This document shows, piece by piece, positions 43,001 through 56,200 of a stretch of DNA of 64,000 nucleotides; the first letter of the stretch is position 1, and each line of letters begins with the position of its first letter. Source of the stretch: Diploscapter coronatus (Eukaryota > Nematoda > Chromadorea > Rhabditida > Rhabditidae); NCBI GenBank assembly GCA_964036155.1, contig OZ038422.1:54397201-54461200 (forward strand), written 5' to 3'. The notes below the pieces were generated by a model. That model worked only from the letters and a program-made list of their open reading frames with translations, had not been told where the DNA came from and made no database searches. Made by a program: the position numbers and the translations under genes.

Positions 43001-44376
43001 TATTATGCTTTTGTTCTACAAATTATCTTTTTGGTGTAAGATTAGGTGAAATTATCTCTCTGCTTAATTTGCTATTTCTAGTCGAAAATTTCTTCGCATT
43101 CAACTGTTCCGTGCTTATTTGAGTATTTATCCTTGATGCACTCGAAATTATATTTAATCCAATCGATTCATCGTTCAGCAACAATCGCGCTTCATGCAGG
43201 TCCGCTCTCTCGTTTTGTGCCGGTCTATTTCCTTTTACCTATCGTGATCCTTCCCAATGGGTTCATCTTTCAATTTTCATATATGTCAATTAATTGATAT
43301 TTATTAATCTTTCACAAATTTATGATACATGTCTTGAACGAGTCTGAAGAAAAATATGCTGCGTTTTTACCGAATTATTTAAAAAAAACATTCAGCATGT
43401 TTAACTTCAACTCCTCGCAGACCTAGGGAGAACTTTCGTCAGATAAAAATAAACTATAAGGGTAGGTCGCAAAGACGAACTCATAGTTATGTTACCGCTC
43501 GCACTGGTGAAAATTTAAACTAACTACATGTTATAAAGGGAAATTGTCGAGAAGAAATACTGGGGGTAGGTTGCAAGGGATTCCTGACGATCGTCCTCCG
43601 TATGAAAATGTATAATTTTTGAGATTTTTATCATATGTAATTATATTTTCCAATTTTTATATACACTATGTTATTATTCCCATTAAATCCGACGAGCGAT
43701 TTCTAATCTCAAGGAGTTAGTTTTTTATCGAAAATTACGTTTACTTCTGTTAACAAAACAATCGAATAGCGGGCTCAGATTCATTTCAATTATTAGCTTT
43801 TCTATATTTCTTGTTATACTTATCGTAAATTATAATATTTCAACACAAACAAATATAAGTAGTGTAAATGGATACAATAATTTAAGTGATTTTAAGGAGT
43901 GGATATTAAATTAAATACATTTGATTTAAATAAAATATTCAAATTAAATTGTTAAAAGAACATCTTAGACTCAAAAATAGCCAAACTGTAAGAATGAAAT
44001 TTTAAAATGGCATTTATGAATGGTTTCAAACATAACACCTAATGTGGCTAAATTTTATCCCTTTCGTGAGACTTTAATCTTTAGAAATAAATTAGGATAA
44101 CGTAAAATACTGGCAGTGATGAATTGTTAATGAAAAGCGCCTCGTATTTAAAATTTGACAAAAGAAAATTTCAACCATTGAAGGATACGTTAAAAAGATG
44201 TCGATAGCTAAGAAATATGGTGATCAATAAATATTGTGATATTGATTAAGAAGCATCGTTGCCATTCAGAAATGTTGTGTTCTGGGTAAAATTATTCACT
44301 AATAGTAAGTAAGGGAAATGTAACGATGTTTCAGAATTATTCTTTACAAGAAGACCTTTTCTATTGTTACGCGAGG

Positions 44377-44613
44377 ATCTGGTCAAATTCGATCTTAAGT
44401 GAAATTTCCCATCGAATTGATTACGAATATTCTGATTTTATCGGCCAATGAGCGATTTCACTAAAGTTAAAGGACGGGTACGGTATTTCCTTAATTAAAG
44501 AAATACTGTACCCGTCTCCTAAATTGGGTAAAACCGTCTATTAGCCGATAAACTTTGCATATTCATAATCAGCTCGATGAGGGATTTCACTTAAGATCGA
44601 ATTTGACCAGATT
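44377..44613. mobile_element. Long palindromic MITE
   Basis: The outer arms (ATCTGGTCAAATTCGATCTT and its complement AAGATCGAATTTGACCAGAT) continue inward through AAGTGAAAT and a looser middle. The centre is a second hairpin, GACGGGTACGGTATTTCCTT against AAGAAATACTGTACCCGTCTC. The whole 237 bases could fold as one stem. There is no coding sequence. Confidence 0.75.
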
Positions 44614-44848
44614 CCTGTGTGGCAATAAAAATGGTCCCCTTGTTAGTCGCGCTGTCATGATGGTTACAATATTTTTGGTAATAAGGTAACACCTAAAATG
44701 CGATACGTGTTGTCTTGCTAAGGAGAAGATTCCGTAATCAGATAACGAACAAATTCTGTGAAATATGAGCCAAATTTTTATCGCCGTATTGCATTCATCA
44801 ATTGCTTATGATAGTGAGAAGTCGTTAATTTTCACGCATATAGTAATG

Positions 44849-45112
44849 CTTTCAAAATTTTCTTTACTGCGATTTTTGCTACTGTGCTTGTCAATACTGA
44901 TAATACAGAAAAGATCTGGTGATAAAAATTGTTATATCACGAGTTGTGCTATGTACCAATGTATATTTTGCACGGATTGGGGAATCTTCTCGAAAGCGAG
45001 ACAGCAATATTGCCATGAGTTAATTGAGAATTACGATATTGAATTATCAAAATTTAAAGCCAATATTATTGAAGTAAAAGGAAAATTGAGATGCCTTATA
45101 AATTTGCTTTGA
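44849..45112 (+). CDS. Candidate small cysteine-rich secreted peptide
   Basis: A single open frame encodes 87 residues. The first about 20 (MLSKFSLLRFLLLCLSILII) look like a signal peptide, followed by QKRSG with a dibasic pair. The mature part has a tight cysteine cluster: NCYITSCAMYQCIFC, then C at YCHEL and a last C near the end. The spacing after the first Cys is 4, 3, 2 and about 12 residues between cysteines. The frame remains open upstream for 28 codons, and the chosen Met is the one before the hydrophobic run. I do not recognise the family. It lies alone among repeats, so it could be chance, a short-lived gene, or part of a spliced gene. Confidence 0.4.
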   Translation, partial: LSKFSLLRFLLLCLSILIIQKRSGDKNCYITSCAMYQCIFCTDWGIFSKARQQYCHELIENYDIELSKFKANIIEVKGKLRCLINLL

Positions 45113-45267
45113 CATTATGCAATAGTTAATGCAATGTTGGCTAATGACGAAATATCTAAAAATAGCTCCAACGAGACATTTCATCATCAACTACAAAAGC
45201 GTAATACGATAGCATTTCACGAATGTGTCACTTATCACAATTCTCATAAATTAATGCGATTTATCAT

Positions 45268-45624
45268 TAGGGACCGCAACTAGGTTTGCATAATTTACAA
45301 TTTTTGGAAATTTTCAACTCTAACTAATCAAATACGGTGCAACTAAGATGTTCGCGAAGAAAAAACAAATCGAAAGATGCCACCAGAATCAAACAGGAAA
45401 ATTAATACGATTTCGTGGTATAAAATTTCCGCGATAACCTGCGGACGCGCACTTTCCGATAAGATATTCTGATGAGCAACCATTTCTATGGGTAGTTTAT
45501 TGATTCCGATAGTGATCTTTCATGGACATCAACTTTGAAGAGGGCTTGCTTTCTATTTTTGGTGATTTCAATGACCACTTTTGAATAAAATCGAAAATGC
45601 AAGAGGCGGAGTTTGCGGTCCCTA
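45268..45624. mobile_element. MITE-like element with TAGGGACCGCAA ends
   Basis: It starts TAGGGACCGCAACT and ends AGTTTGCGGTCCCTA, near-perfect inverted ends about 357 bases apart. Similar ends (TTAGGGACCGCC and its partner) bound 48613-48811. The interior has no convincing ORF. Confidence 0.6.
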
Positions 45625-46027
45625 TTTATCACGTTTCGTAATTCTGGCACTTTTGTCGTAGCGCAAAAATATTACCATCGTCATGATAAGGGAAAATTCG
45701 AGTGAAAACAATATTCTCATATTGTACTTTGTTCAAAAAAGAATCGTTTAAACAACTTGCAACTTTCAATCATCACGACGGTTACAGGTTTTGCAGGTCA
45801 GTGATAGCATTTCCTTGTAAATAAATTTCGAGACAAATGAAAGAAGCAAAAGGCCAAAATTTTGAAACATCGATAAAATAAATTCAACTGACAAATACTT
45901 ATAAAAAATCGGAGGAATAGCATGAAAAATGGATGAAACTAGAACTAGAAATGACCCAGATGAGTGTAGGACTGCATGATTTGCAGTCAAGCAATGATCA
46001 GTTGATCAGTCTTTCTTATCATTATAC

Positions 46028-46132
46028 CTATTCGACCTGCTCTGTCGAGTCAGTCTGCCTCTCAGTCGGAGTCTCCTCGACCTCGCTCAGCTCCGTGTAC
46101 TTCAGACCGTTTGCGCCGCTGCCAGGAATCGC
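46028..46132 (-). CDS. Candidate alternative last exon of the collagen gene
   Basis: The open minus-strand stretch has strongly gene-like codon use and reads AIPGSGANGLKYTELSEVEE, then TPTERQTDSTEQVE and a TAG. If the last collagen exon is spliced after GAG at a GTTTGA donor (about 47240), this exon joins in phase 0. That would add a 34-residue acidic tail. The acceptor (GGGCAAAG) is poor, and the better one seven bases upstream would break the frame. It may instead belong to an unseen gene. Confidence 0.4.
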   Translation of the reverse strand, partial: AIPGSGANGLKYTELSEVEETPTERQTDSTEQVE

Positions 46133-47233
46133 CTTTGCCCTTAAAATTTGGTATTTCTACAGGAATTGCATAAAGCTAATCTTCACAGGGAGATCTCATC
46201 TAACCTAAATCTAAGCAATTGGTATTCTTGTTGAGTTTGTGTGTTTGCCCAAGTTTCGATCTCTATGATAGATTTGTCTGACCCCATGTGTTGTTATACA
46301 TGGTTGGGAAGGTAACTTGATGGATGCGTGCAACGTAAAAAAAATTAGATAGATTTTGTATTGATAATATGCTAATTTGTGGTAAAAACTGGTTCCTTTC
46401 TAAAAGAATGCTAATTTTGGATAAAAAATTGACAAATTAGTTTTGAATTAAAAATGCATAAAAGACAAATTTTTGTGAATGAACTGGTCATTGCCGAAAA
46501 TGGATAGTTTTATGAATTTTCAATGCCAGGAAGGTCACGGTTGCACTTTTTGATTTTAGATTCGTGATTATAAGACAGCTGAAAAGTACCATGATGAGAA
46601 AATTAGCTAAAAAGCGGTATGGCATTAGATGAGCTCTCCTTGTCAGTCAGAATACATCAATTCGCAAATAATGCATCTTCTCGATGAGTATTCCTCGAGA
46701 ATATTAGAAATCATGAAATTTGAAGATGGTATAATGACAGAATGACATAACGTGAAAATAAGGAGCACAATAGTAACTGATAGGAATTGCGAAGAATAAG
46801 CACGCATTTTGTAATTTTCGCGTTATGTCGAACCCAGAAAAGCATATCGTAATTTAGAACTATGCCATCCGTCATCATATCAGATCCAAGTTGCTCACAA
46901 ATCATTTACATGTCGTCCAAAAGATGCATTAGTTTCTCTCAATTTTCTATTACAAGCCGCATATGCCGACTTATGTTCTTTGACACTAATTAGAAATTTA
47001 ATTTACAAACAAGAGTGTTCAGAATTTCAATTTCAGGGTCGCAAACGCGAATTTCAATTCCGAACATCCCTGTTTACAAATCTGTGCCAAGTCGTAAAAA
47101 GACGACTTCTTGGCGTTGAACTTTCAACAGATCAATAAAGATGAAAAATTTACCCATAATTAACTTTCACGTTACTCTAAAATGGATCTTTCTCTATTTA
47201 TCAAATGTTTGAACAAATTTAGCAGTCGATATT

Positions 47234-50200
47234 TCAAACCTCAGCAGGTTTCCATGAACAATACGGTAGAGGCAATCCATCTTCACCGACAGGGCAAGGG
47301 GCGTCCAAACCAGGAATTCCATTTTCTAAAAATTTAACAATTTATTAATTCACTTCAGCTTAAATTTACCTCCTCTGTTCCCTTTTTGGCCTATGGGACC
47401 CATCGGACCTGAAAATTCAGCTTTCATAGAATATAAGTTGTGAAAAATAGGCTATCATTTATTTGAGTTGTACAGTGTCGAGCAAAAGTTTGAAAACGCT
47501 TGATCATTTTTATATGTCAGTTTAACCCGACTAATGTGATCAAATCCAACTGAAATTTGACAGAAATACGTATTCTAGTGTATTTAATGTGTGCGCCAAA
47601 TTTAATTTGAATCTGTCCATGATAAATGGTTTTATCAGACGAGTTTCCGAAAGACTGCGTTTCCAAACCTTTGCTCGCCATTGTATTTTTTTTTTTGTAA
47701 TTCTCACAAAAGTACGCGAACATTAGTTTCAAATTTTAATCTCTCATAGTCCACTAAATTTGCTATAGATCCTACCAGGTTCGCCCTTCTGTCCTTTCTC
47801 TGCAACGCCTGATTTGCCCTATAATTAATTATGGTTTTAATTTGTCACCCATTTTAGACAATGCAATGTGATAGATTCGGAAATTGAAAAATTGGACATG
47901 GCATTTCAATAGAAGCCTATTCCCGTCGAACACAACGATATTTCTGCATACACCTTTCATGCTCTATCGGCTCTATCAATTACCGAACTTCATCATCTGA
48001 ATGTCTTCATGCCGCCTACCATCTCGAATTGACCCTTTTCCCCTTTTTCGCCCTTTACGCTTCTTCCGGGAGGTCCTTCTAAAAGAATAGAGAACCATTA
48101 GTGAAAATTGGAGAACATTTCTTTTTTTTTGGCATTATTAATCCTTAAAAGTCGAAATAGTCTGTAAAATCTTTGTGTATGATTTCAATATGTAAGGAGT
48201 CAATGAAGGATTTAGCAATAATTGCAATAGCATATTCGGAAGATTTATCGATAAATAAACATACCTGGACCAGGCAGACCTAAGGGTCCGGTCAGACCTC
48301 GATCCCCTTTTTCGCCAGGCGATCCAGGCAATCCGATTGAGCCGGGATGACCTAAGCATAATTATTAGCTTCGAATTATTTCAAATTGTAGCATATTGGG
48401 TCATCGTTGGAAAAAAGGTCGAAATATGTGTTTCCAAATCCCAATTCAAAGTAAAAAATTATGAGATCTAACTCATATTTTATCAATGGTTTAAATTTTT
48501 GATAATTTGATAAAATCAAACCTGGCAATCCTTGCGGACCTTGTGGACCTCGATCTCCCCGTTCGCCCTGTAAGAATATGATTTTAGATCTGATGACGAT
48601 AATGATGATTATAATTAGGGACCGCCAATCCACACCCCTTTTACTTGATTCGATAGTTTTTCGATTTTATTTTGATCTTTTACCAATTTTATGCTAATTT
48701 TTTCGACTTTTTCTTATCGGGAATGAGTGAAGGACCCGGTGAAGATCTTAAGCATGGGTCTTTCATCCAGTTTCGATTAAGTTCTGATTATGGCTGACGA
48801 CCCCTAATTGTAAAAGTATACTAAATTTTATCTGAATTAGTTCACCTATAAGTAGGTAAACTAGGACTGAGCTTAATTCGAAAGGTATATATAATTTTGG
48901 CCAGTACTGTATATGGATTTCTGATTGATTTCATAGTTTTCAAGTATATTTCTTTACCGGTGGACCCCTCAGGGATTTATGATCGATCTTTAGCTCGAGC
49001 AGATGCTTCTTGATGTGTGGCAACAGTCCATGAAGAATCTTCTCTCGGAATTTATCATCCATCGTCAGATTTGCGAAATTCAGTGAGTCTCCCGGTTTGC
49101 CCTACACAACGATTATTGACAGATAGAGAGGAATACCGAACAAAGATGACGAAAGAAAGTTTGGACACACGCGTATTTTTATTCTGACCATTTACCGGAT
49201 TATCGTTAGTCAGTTAAAAGGAGATTTTGCATATTTGTGGTTTGGTATATTCTGCAAGCATAGCAGATTTCAATCGAAGCTATTATGAATTCATCGACCT
49301 AAGTTCGACACGAAAATAACTATTGTGTCCAAACCTTCGATCGCTCTTCGAAATTGATTAAAATGTTGTAGTAATTACATGTTTAATAACTAAATAGTCT
49401 AGATAGAAGACCAAATCATGATCACTATCACTGATAAACGCTAGTTAGGAATGAAGCATGCATGTCATCGCAGATAAAATAATGGACAAGAAGCATAAAG
49501 TTCCTTCGAATATAACATAATGTCCATCATTTTCACGCAGTTAGTATTGAACAATAAACTTACTCTTCTGCCACGCTTGCCCATCACACCTGGCTCTCCC
49601 TGAATTCCAAACTGCATTGATTAGTAAATCACTACAGCAAAGTTATGCTCAAAGTCTCTACTTTCAATTCACTCACGACACACTTCACAATAATTACCGA
49701 ATACTATTGAAATGGTTACCTTTTCTCCTTTGATTCCGATACCCGGTGGACCCTAAATTTCTTGTCGATAATTTAAAAAATGAATACTTTTCATAAAGTT
49801 ATAAATTTCTAATTATAAAAGTACTCATTGGTTAAAATCTCACGTGATAAATTAAATGATACTTAAGGTGAAGTAATCATATTCAATTTATCCTAGAAAT
49901 GGTGAATAGATTCTTACAGGAGGTCCAGGAAGCCCCGCAACAGGTCGGACATTTCCCATATTCGGAGCTGGCAATGCATCGCTTCCGTGATCCCCTTTCA
50001 CTCCTTTTTCGCCTCTGTCTCCCTAAATTAAATTAATGTTAAAAGGTTATAAGTTATTCTGATTCTTCCTAGCCACAATTCATTTTTACACAATTTGTGA
50101 TAGATTTAGAGGCATCCCCCTTTTTCTACAAACGGGTACTTTTTCTGGTTTCTCAGAGTTCCTTGATTTTCAACGATCTCTAGCCTACGCTGACTAAGCG

Positions 50201-53200
50201 TATAACGCAAGCAAGCGAGTCTACTCTTATAGCAGCATTATGTAGTGGATAGTGAGCTAAATTTTTGCTCCTTCTTGGGCGACAAGCAAGAGATTAATGG
50301 AAAGTACTACACAAAACTGATAATTTAGTTTTGGTTTATATGCATTACTATCATATATAAGATAATATATAGATAATGAAAGGAGAAAACGACTACTTTT
50401 GGCCCAGGCGGTCCAGGAATAGCGACAGGCATCTGAATCTGCGATCGAATCTGCTGCTGGAGACGTGAGATCAGAGCTGGATCGATTTCGCCCTGTTGAA
50501 TTTAGAAGAATAGGTTTAGAAGAGTGAACTTCACAAAACTATAGATATAAATGAAAACTAAAATAGAAAACGTCGAAGAAAAGTTGCAGAATATGAAAAC
50601 ACTAAAAATAGAATCTGAGATTTCAAAGCTAACCAAGAAGATGTATGTAACTAATCTAAAAGCTTACTTTCGAACCAGGTAACCCCTGAAAATAAATAAC
50701 AAACATGATGCTAAAACACCATAATCACAAACCGGCGGCCCAATCGGTCCTAAAATAAACAATTTCATTTTAAAAATTCAAACAAATGTTAAATACAAGG
50801 GGATCATAATTATAACCACACAAAACTTAATTAAGAAGATTTTTCATGAAATTATGACGTTTGTTTTTTTGGAATAAATAACAAATTCATAGATTTTGGG
50901 ATACTTTCTAACTAAAATTATCAAAAACATTTAATAAAATATCATTATTCAATTTGACACAACCAAAATAAATTGGCAAATGAAGGTATGATTGTGATCT
51001 GGTATATAATATTGAGAATTGTATGCTTTTTTAATTTCATAGTTTAAATTTACCTGGTGGCCCAATTCTAGATTCGCCATCGTAACCAGGCAGTCCTCGG
51101 TCACCCTTTAATCCCGGAGCACCGTCTCGGCCTAAAAATAACTGTTACATCAGTTTGAGAGTAGTTTCAAAAAGTAGCGAATAAGTGCATGATAGGCACA
51201 ATAATTAATAGAAGTAGCATGAACAATTCTCATTCTTACCGGGTTTCCCTGTAAGTAAATGAAATTTTACCAATGAATATAATTGAGTATAAATCCAAAC
51301 CTGGAGGTCCTGAAATTTAAAGACTATACTATGAATTTTATCCTTTAAATCATAAAAACATATTTAGGAGAAAGTTATTTTAAATCGGAGATATTTGTCT
51401 AACCTGGAGGTCCAACGATAGTCTGCGGATGGTAATTAGGATGCAATGGGACATATGACGTTGGAGGTATTGCCTGAAATTATGAAGATCACCATCTAAA
51501 AACCCTACTCGGGGAAAAGTTGCTCAACCCTGGAGAAGAGTTCGCGCAGGAACTCGACGGAAATTTTCAGGTTGGAGAAGGATGGGAAAGGGACGAGGAG
51601 GGAGATTAGGGAAGTTCCCAATCAGAGGTGCATAAACTTTCAACTTTGAACATTTTCAAATCGAAACTTCGTGCACCCCCCTTGTTCCCATCCTTTCCCA
51701 CCTTGGGGAAACTTTTTCGGAGTAGTTAATCTAACCTGAGACATCGATTGACAATTTCCTTTCTCGCCCTTAGGACCCTGTAAATTCAATGATTTTAGAA
51801 AAATTAGCACAATAAAGTTAATACAGGTGGGCCAGACAAACCAACGCCAGGTAGCCCTCTGAAAATAAGCATTTTATCATGAGCTTCGTTAATTTTTCGA
51901 TACCTTGGTCCATCCATGCCGATCGGGCCCTGAAATTACTTTAGTATATTTCAGATAGATGAATTCGAGATGAGAAACGTCTTACATGTCGAGTTAAGAT
52001 ATTGAAAAGCTTAGACAAGTAAAACGTCTCTTTTAACCAAATGGGAATGATAAAGTAAAAGTGTCACACGCACGGGAAAACCATTGTAACCGCGACTCCC
52101 CTTTGGGCCCTAAAGTATCAATGTCAATCAGAAGAAATTGTGTATGAAACATCGTGTATTCTTCAGTTAAACAATCAAGATTTTAGAAATTTCATAAAAG
52201 AAAAACACGATATATATATCTACTTTGCCTGATCAAATAAAAAGAGTTTAAATTTAAACGAAAATATTAAAATCAAGTCATACGGGCAACCCTGGAGGTC
52301 CTACTAATCCTCGAACTTGAATCGCTTGACCGTCTGGCGAAAAGAACATTCCCAAAGCACGCAATTTACGAGACATTCTTCTATCGATGCCCATCCACTA
52401 AACCAACACCTCACAACGGTATTACGATATATTGTGATATTTTAAATCGTATAATTGATAATTTTAGGGTTTCCTTCCTGACAAAAATCTCAGTAAAGTA
52501 GTATAGAAAATTACTCGACCATTTCGCAGAAAATCGGTTGAATGTTTCCTTGAAAAAAACGAAATAAACCTACAGGGGGAGGATTAGTACTTTCTGCCGA
52601 ATATGGATCATGATGATATGAAGACGATGATCGAGCTGTGGATCGACGATAATGCGGCGACTTTAGTCCTGGCAAACCCTGAATTTCACAACACATTTAC
52701 AGCACTGTCACTGAATATAATTAGAAATTAAACTACCTAAAACTTGTAAAATTTTCTTTAAAATCACCAGTTCACATAAGTAAAAATTAAAACGGAATAC
52801 ACAAATATACTATCGTTACTGAACCATTCAGGAAAGCTAAAACTGAATGAACTGCAAATGAATGTAGAAAAATCACGTCAGTTTTTCTTTAAATCAAACT
52901 TAGTTTGAAACTAAATATTCAAAGCACTCAAATATGAATCAGATAGATATTTATCACTAACCGGCCAGCCGTGCATCCCCTTTAAATGCATAGATGCAAT
53001 GATTTTAAATTATCATAAAGAGGTAAATCAAACATACCGGCGGACCTACGGCGCCCCTCTCGCCTTTCTGACCTGAAACTTTGACAATTTTATTGCATAA
53101 CGTTTCTATATTGGTATAAATTGATTTTACTGAAATGATCGAAATTTTAGCTAGCCAGTTTCATTTCGAATAAAAGTAGGCCTCGCAAACGCCTTCTCTC

Positions 53201-56200
53201 ATATTCACTCTTTCAGAGTAAAAAGCACATCTACAAATAGATGTTGGTGTAACTTAGATGTTCTAGCTATTAAAATCTTCCTAAACGCATTTTACCTTTA
53301 TAAATGTGCATAATTAGCCGATTTTAATTCTCATATATCACATGATAAAATTCAATCATTTTATCAGATTCTGATTGTTTAAAAATATTTTGTGTGTGTC
53401 CCTTTGTCGTATCCCTTCTTCCCTTTGATTCCCCCTCGACTCATCCAATCTGTCCGTTTCTGATCGCGCGATAGTAGATTGATTAAGCGTGCTGATAGAT
53501 GGACTGAGATTGAGACACTGACTCGAATTGCAATAGAGCAGAGAGGTTAGACGGATATTGAATGGAGGGGAATGAGATAGAGGAAAGGGGAAGGGCTGAT
53601 CACAATAGATTATTACGCTCATTGTTCATGTTATTGAATGGATGAACAGGGGACATTGACATGGCTGTCTAGCTGCCAACTCGCGATCAGCTGCATGTAA
53701 AGAGGCAATACTCAACATATCATCCATTATGCCGTTATGCCATTATGAAATGACACAATTCACTCAATTCACACATTCCAACACGTCCATTTCGCACACA
53801 TTTCAATAAGAGGTTGCAAATTCTCACCACTACTCGATTCTCCCTGTTCATTCGCAATGTGAAAAGTTTGAAAGGAAAGAAGACACAAAGATGGAGATAG
53901 AGGATGATAGCCTGGAAAGGGACAGGAAGGATGAGCAAATATGGAAGGGACAGAAAATTTGCATGAGAATGGGAAGCAACAGGCGAGAAGCGGGAGAACG
54001 AACATTCGAAGAAGAAGAAACTTGACAGAGAAATTCAGAATTCGCGAAGAGCAGAATGCTGCATTGACAAATGAACGAGTGGGAATTGATAATGTTGCAG
54101 AAGCGTTGTACTTTCACAGAAAATCAGTACATGAAAAGGAAAGCATTGCTATTGTTATTATCGTTTGTTTTCCGAAAAAATTTGAATACATCATAAATGC
54201 GCATGAGCTGACAACGAATGTTTGTCATTTCCACTGTTCACTTCTTCAGAGCAGTCGAATTTGTCATTTTACCAGCAAAATTCAAAGTTCTCCATCACAC
54301 GATATACAGAATATGAAAACTATTAACTAGATTTAATAAAATAAAACAATAAATTTGAAAAATCATACCTGGAGGACATATGCAATTTTGGTTGCTACTA
54401 CTTCGCCGATTCGTATGCCTTTGAACTCGTTCAGATCGGTGATGTAATGTTGTAGTATTATCAGCAGATGTTGTCAGCGTTGGGACCAGCCACTAAAATA
54501 AGTTTTTTTTCTTCATAAAATAATCTTATATTATAAAAGGTTATTTTAAAGTACAAAATTTCTAAGAATTTAAAATATACTAATTTTTTTCAGAAACGCA
54601 CGAGATATATTTCATAATATCTCTGAAGATTAGTTTTTTTTCGAAATGGTAAACCTTTTGATAAGGGAATCATCATTGGCATCTTTTCATAAAAGGTAGA
54701 ATCTTTCGAATGAGTGAAGATCATTTCTCTCTAATCTAATAATCTGACAATTATGGAATGCATCTTTTTGGATCTGGCTTTTCGATTTTTCTTGAAATGA
54801 CTTGAACCCTATGCAGATTCTTTTACTCACTCTTTCACTTCGCGTAAATCTTTCCAACTTTTCAGCAGATCTTCACTCGCATTCCCCCTCACCCGATGAC
54901 ACCCATTAGGACATTCAGGCATTTGTAGGATGTGGTTATTTGCTACTTTCGAATGTCGAGTGATTTATGTGAGTGCATCGGACAGCGATGCATCGATTCC
55001 TCGAGGCTCGGTTTGCAGACAGTCATTTGAAAGATGAACCAGAATCAAAGTGAGGCAAAGAGCAACTGCCGCAGGTCATTAGTTCGGGAGATAAATGAAG
55101 GGATGAAGTGCGGTGAAAAATAGCTGCACGAACTGATTGCGATTGCGGGGTTACAAATTGGTGCCGATGAAAGATGAAAGGATTTATGAGATTAAAAGGA
55201 GCCGATTTGATACAATTGCAGTTTCTTTCGAAAGATCTAAAATAAGGCTGATCTTCGCTTGTATTGAATAATTGTAAAGTGAAGTACAATTGAAAAATGT
55301 AATCCGCAGAACTCGGCAGATGTCTATGCGTGTTTGAATTTGAATTGTTTAGGGAAAAAAAACTTCTTTTGGAAAAATCTTGGCAAGAATGGGTAATTTT
55401 TCCCGTATATTTTATATTTGTTGCATTGTCTGGCAAGCGATGCATAAAACAAAATATTCTACCTCCACTAATGCACAATATTTGGTTTCGTCTGAATTTT
55501 TAAAAGCAAAATTAGTTAAGGAGATTTGAATAGAGAAATATTCTACCGTCTCATGTTTATTAACAATCAGCGCAGATAAGATCAGGGCGCGTGAAAAAGC
55601 GAGAAAAGGGAAAAACCGATAACCGTAACTCTAAGCAGATTTTCTCTAGTCGATTCTTTCAAAATTTGATTTTTCATTTTCATTAACATCAAATTACGGT
55701 ATATTGGTCCATTTTAATTTCGTGCAAATAGAGTGCACAGGCCAATGACGTTGTTTTCGGTTGTTAATGATCATAAATTTGTTCTTCAAACGACGATTCA
55801 TGATTTGATTTTGTTGCAAATGAAACACATGTACAATTATGCGCAGCTTGTTCACGGGTTTTCATTCTCTTCAATTACCCAATCCTTTATTCATCTCTAT
55901 TCATCGCGGACCTCCTTTTTCCAATTCGTTCACCATCTTTAGCCAGCCATTCCTGCATTTTTCTATTCCTTTCTAATGAGAGGTTGTCTGTCTTTTGTAC
56001 TGTCAATTCAATGCAGAGATGCGAGAGAGGCGCACGGATTTATCGGTGTGACTTTCCAACTTTAATCGCATATAAAATGCCGCATCTCGTGGAGGGAACT
56101 GTCAAATCGGCCCGTGAACTGGGGTGATTTGCCGTGGGAAGCGATGAGTATCCCTCTTCCCTTCAAACGCAGCTGGGCTTTTGCCTGGCCCTCCCAAAGT

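Larger units (their letters stand above)
41124..46027. other. Element-rich intergenic region
   Basis: Between the receptor and the collagen 3' end. It holds at least four inverted-repeat elements (entries at 41495, 42451, 44377 and 45268) and one candidate small peptide gene (44849-45112). No other gene is recognised. A (T/C)-poor, AT-rich background dominates. Confidence 0.5.

Noticed and set aside
54000..54330. 129-codon plus-strand frame opposite the collagen
   Set aside because: It lies antisense within a collagen intron, has no homology I recognise and a purine-rich composition mirroring the intron skew.
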